Below, in pieces: positions 62,550 to 64,000 of a DNA stretch of 64,000 nucleotides. Position numbers and translations under genes: made by a program. Within the stretch, counting starts at the first letter, position 1. Each line of letters starts with the position of its first letter. Location: NCBI GenBank assembly GCA_905331475.1, contig CAJNYU010001291.1:1-64000 (forward strand). The letters run 5' to 3'. Origin of the DNA: Rotaria socialis (lineage: Eukaryota > Rotifera > Eurotatoria > Philodinida > Philodinidae). The notes beneath the pieces were generated by a model. The model saw only the letters and a program-made list of their open reading frames with translations. It was not told the origin of the DNA and did not search any database.

Positions 62550-64000
62550 ATGGATAAAACTCGTTTAACAACTACCAATAAAACCAATCATACCATCAAT
62601 AATACTAATAAACTTCATTTTCCATCATCATCAACAGTTGCTGCATTACCCAACGATGATAAGCATATACATGAAACAGATCGTTTGCTAACTGAACGTG
62701 CATCGTCAAATATTCTATCGGATTTACCGCGTTCACGTAATCTTGAAGAAACAGATGACATTGATTTACCGTTCCCAGGTTTCGTTGATCGAGTTTTCTA
62801 TTGTCTTAGACAAACAACACCATTACGTTATCAATGTTTACGATTAATAACATGGCCATGGTTTGAACGTATAAGTATGTTTGTTATTTTACTTAACTGC
62901 GTCACACTTGGTATGTATCAACCATGCTCACATTTTACAACCTCAGAAATGCCAAAAAAATGCGACACTGTACGTTGCATCTGGTTACAAGCAACGGACT
63001 ATTTCATATTTGCATTTTTTACTATTGAAATGTGTATTAAAATGACAGCCATGGGAATATTTGGCAAAGGTTCATATCTAGCCGAAACATGGAATAGACT
63101 TGACTGTTTTATTGTTGTTTCTGGGTAGGATTTTCCTTTTTGACAATAAATAAATAAAATATTTATACGTGTTATTTTTACAGGTTAATTGAATCGGTAA
63201 TACCAGGTGATAATTTAAGTTTATCAGCTATTCGTACAGTTCGAGTTCTTCGTCCATTACGTGCCATTAATCGTGTACCATCCATGCGTATATTAGTTAT
63301 GCTTTTACTTGATACACTACCAATGCTTGGCAACGTTTTACTTCTTTGTTTTTTTGTCTTCTTTATATTTGGTATTGTTGGTGTACAATTATGGAAAGGT
63401 TTATTACGTAATCGCTGTTTTTTACAATTAAATGCAACAACTATACCCAATCATGCACTGTTTGAGTACGTTTATAAACACATTCAAAAGACAAAACAGA
63501 AAAAGAAACTCGATACATTTCATTATTTTTCTTTTAGTGATTTTCCTCTACGACCGTTCTATATTCCACCCGATCATGATTCATTTGTGTGTTCACAGCC
63601 ACATTCGGGTGGAATGACAAAATGTTCTGAAATTCCTAAATTGCGAAAAGGCAATACAACATGTGAACTTGATTTTTATAAATCAAGTGCACAATTAGAC
63701 AATAATCCTAATATGTCAGTCAATGGTTGTATTAACTGGAACCAGTATTATAAATTTTGCAATGTTTCCGATAAAAATCCATTTTCTGGTTCGATTAGTT
63801 TCGATAACATTGGTTTAGCATGGGTTGTTATCTTTCAAGTAATAAGCAAATCATGTTTTCTTTTGTGCCTCTGTTCAATCATATTTTTATTCTTTTTCTT
63901 TTTTTAAGATAATCAGTCTGGAAAGTTGGGTCAATATTATGTATTATATACAAGATGCTCATTCATTTTGGGATTGGATTTATTTTGTTTTTCTTATTAT
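62550..64000 (+). CDS. CACNA1G: Cav3 T-type voltage-gated calcium channel alpha-1 subunit, N-terminal part (truncated by window)
   Basis: Four exons so far (62550-63124, 63184-63465, 63538-63838, 63909 to the edge) encode about 416 residues of domain I. T-type channels pass low-voltage-activated calcium current across the plasma membrane. The cytosolic N-terminus is followed by [22 protein letters not shown] (S1, first and last residues shown within a 22-residue stretch at about 109-130), [16 protein letters not shown] (S2), [14 protein letters not shown] (S3), the Arg-rich S4 ([20 protein letters not shown]), [20 protein letters not shown] (S5), the long Cys-containing extracellular loop with CINWNQYY, and the pore helix [10 protein letters not shown] with filter Glu391. 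The match to vertebrate Cav3 is close throughout. In vertebrates the filter reads TLEGWVDIMY; here Gly is Ser and Asp is Asn. The group symbol stands for CACNA1G/H/I, which cannot be separated. Confidence 0.95.

Noticed and set aside
1..64000. tRNA, rRNA or spliced-leader RNA genes
   Set aside because: No convincing B-box, conserved rRNA segment or leader-Sm site pattern was recognised by eye; a covariance-model scan would be decisive.

Overview
This window is nuclear DNA of a small invertebrate, most likely a bdelloid rotifer of the AT-rich, intron-rich type (Rotaria-like). The reasons are: strongly AT-rich sequence; animal-type genes split by many short GT..AG introns (mostly about 45-80 bp, a few of several hundred bp); an internal block of the hexamer CCCACA/TGTGGG, the telomere repeat described for bdelloids; and strong 3' splice sites placed just before start codons, which fits the spliced-leader trans-splicing reported in rotifers. 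The species call is inference. Exon coordinates below were derived by hand from splice sites and reading-frame continuity; they have not been checked against transcripts.

Left end (1-3.1 kb): gene-free repeat DNA, with degenerate repeats, a 128-bp hAT-like MITE with an 8-bp target duplication, a short interstitial telomere tract, and a 105-115 bp minisatellite directly beside it. 4.7-5.9 kb: NF-YA (-). 7.7-8.5 kb: an 816-bp foldback element. 10.6-11.0 kb (+): a small two-exon neuropeptide precursor whose C-terminal peptide aligns without gaps to arthropod pigment-dispersing factor. 11.4-13.3 kb (-): a secreted Gly/Ser-rich, Cys-tailed repeat protein. 13.7-14.9 kb (-): an unrecognised 309-aa protein.

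16.4-23.9 kb (-): three housekeeping genes head to tail, ROGDI, TCAIM and HSD17B4, separated by only about 85-100 bp. Each gap holds AATAAA followed by a splice acceptor at the next ATG, the layout of a trans-spliced operon. 25.8-29.5 kb (+): a GCK-III Ste20 kinase (STK24/25/26 type). 31.8-32.8 kb (-): an intron-containing histone H1. 38.3-39.7 kb (-): a small single-Ig, probably GPI-anchored protein related to the Dpr/IgLON group. 46.4-48.9 kb (-): an AMT ammonium transporter whose first twin-histidine residue is Phe. 62.5 kb to the end (+): the start of a Cav3 T-type calcium channel, cut by the window edge.

The remaining long stretches (32.8-38.3, 39.7-46.4 and 48.9-62.5 kb) show no supportable genes. 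They hold microsatellites and, at 59.0-59.9 kb, a 910-bp element with terminal inverted repeats.
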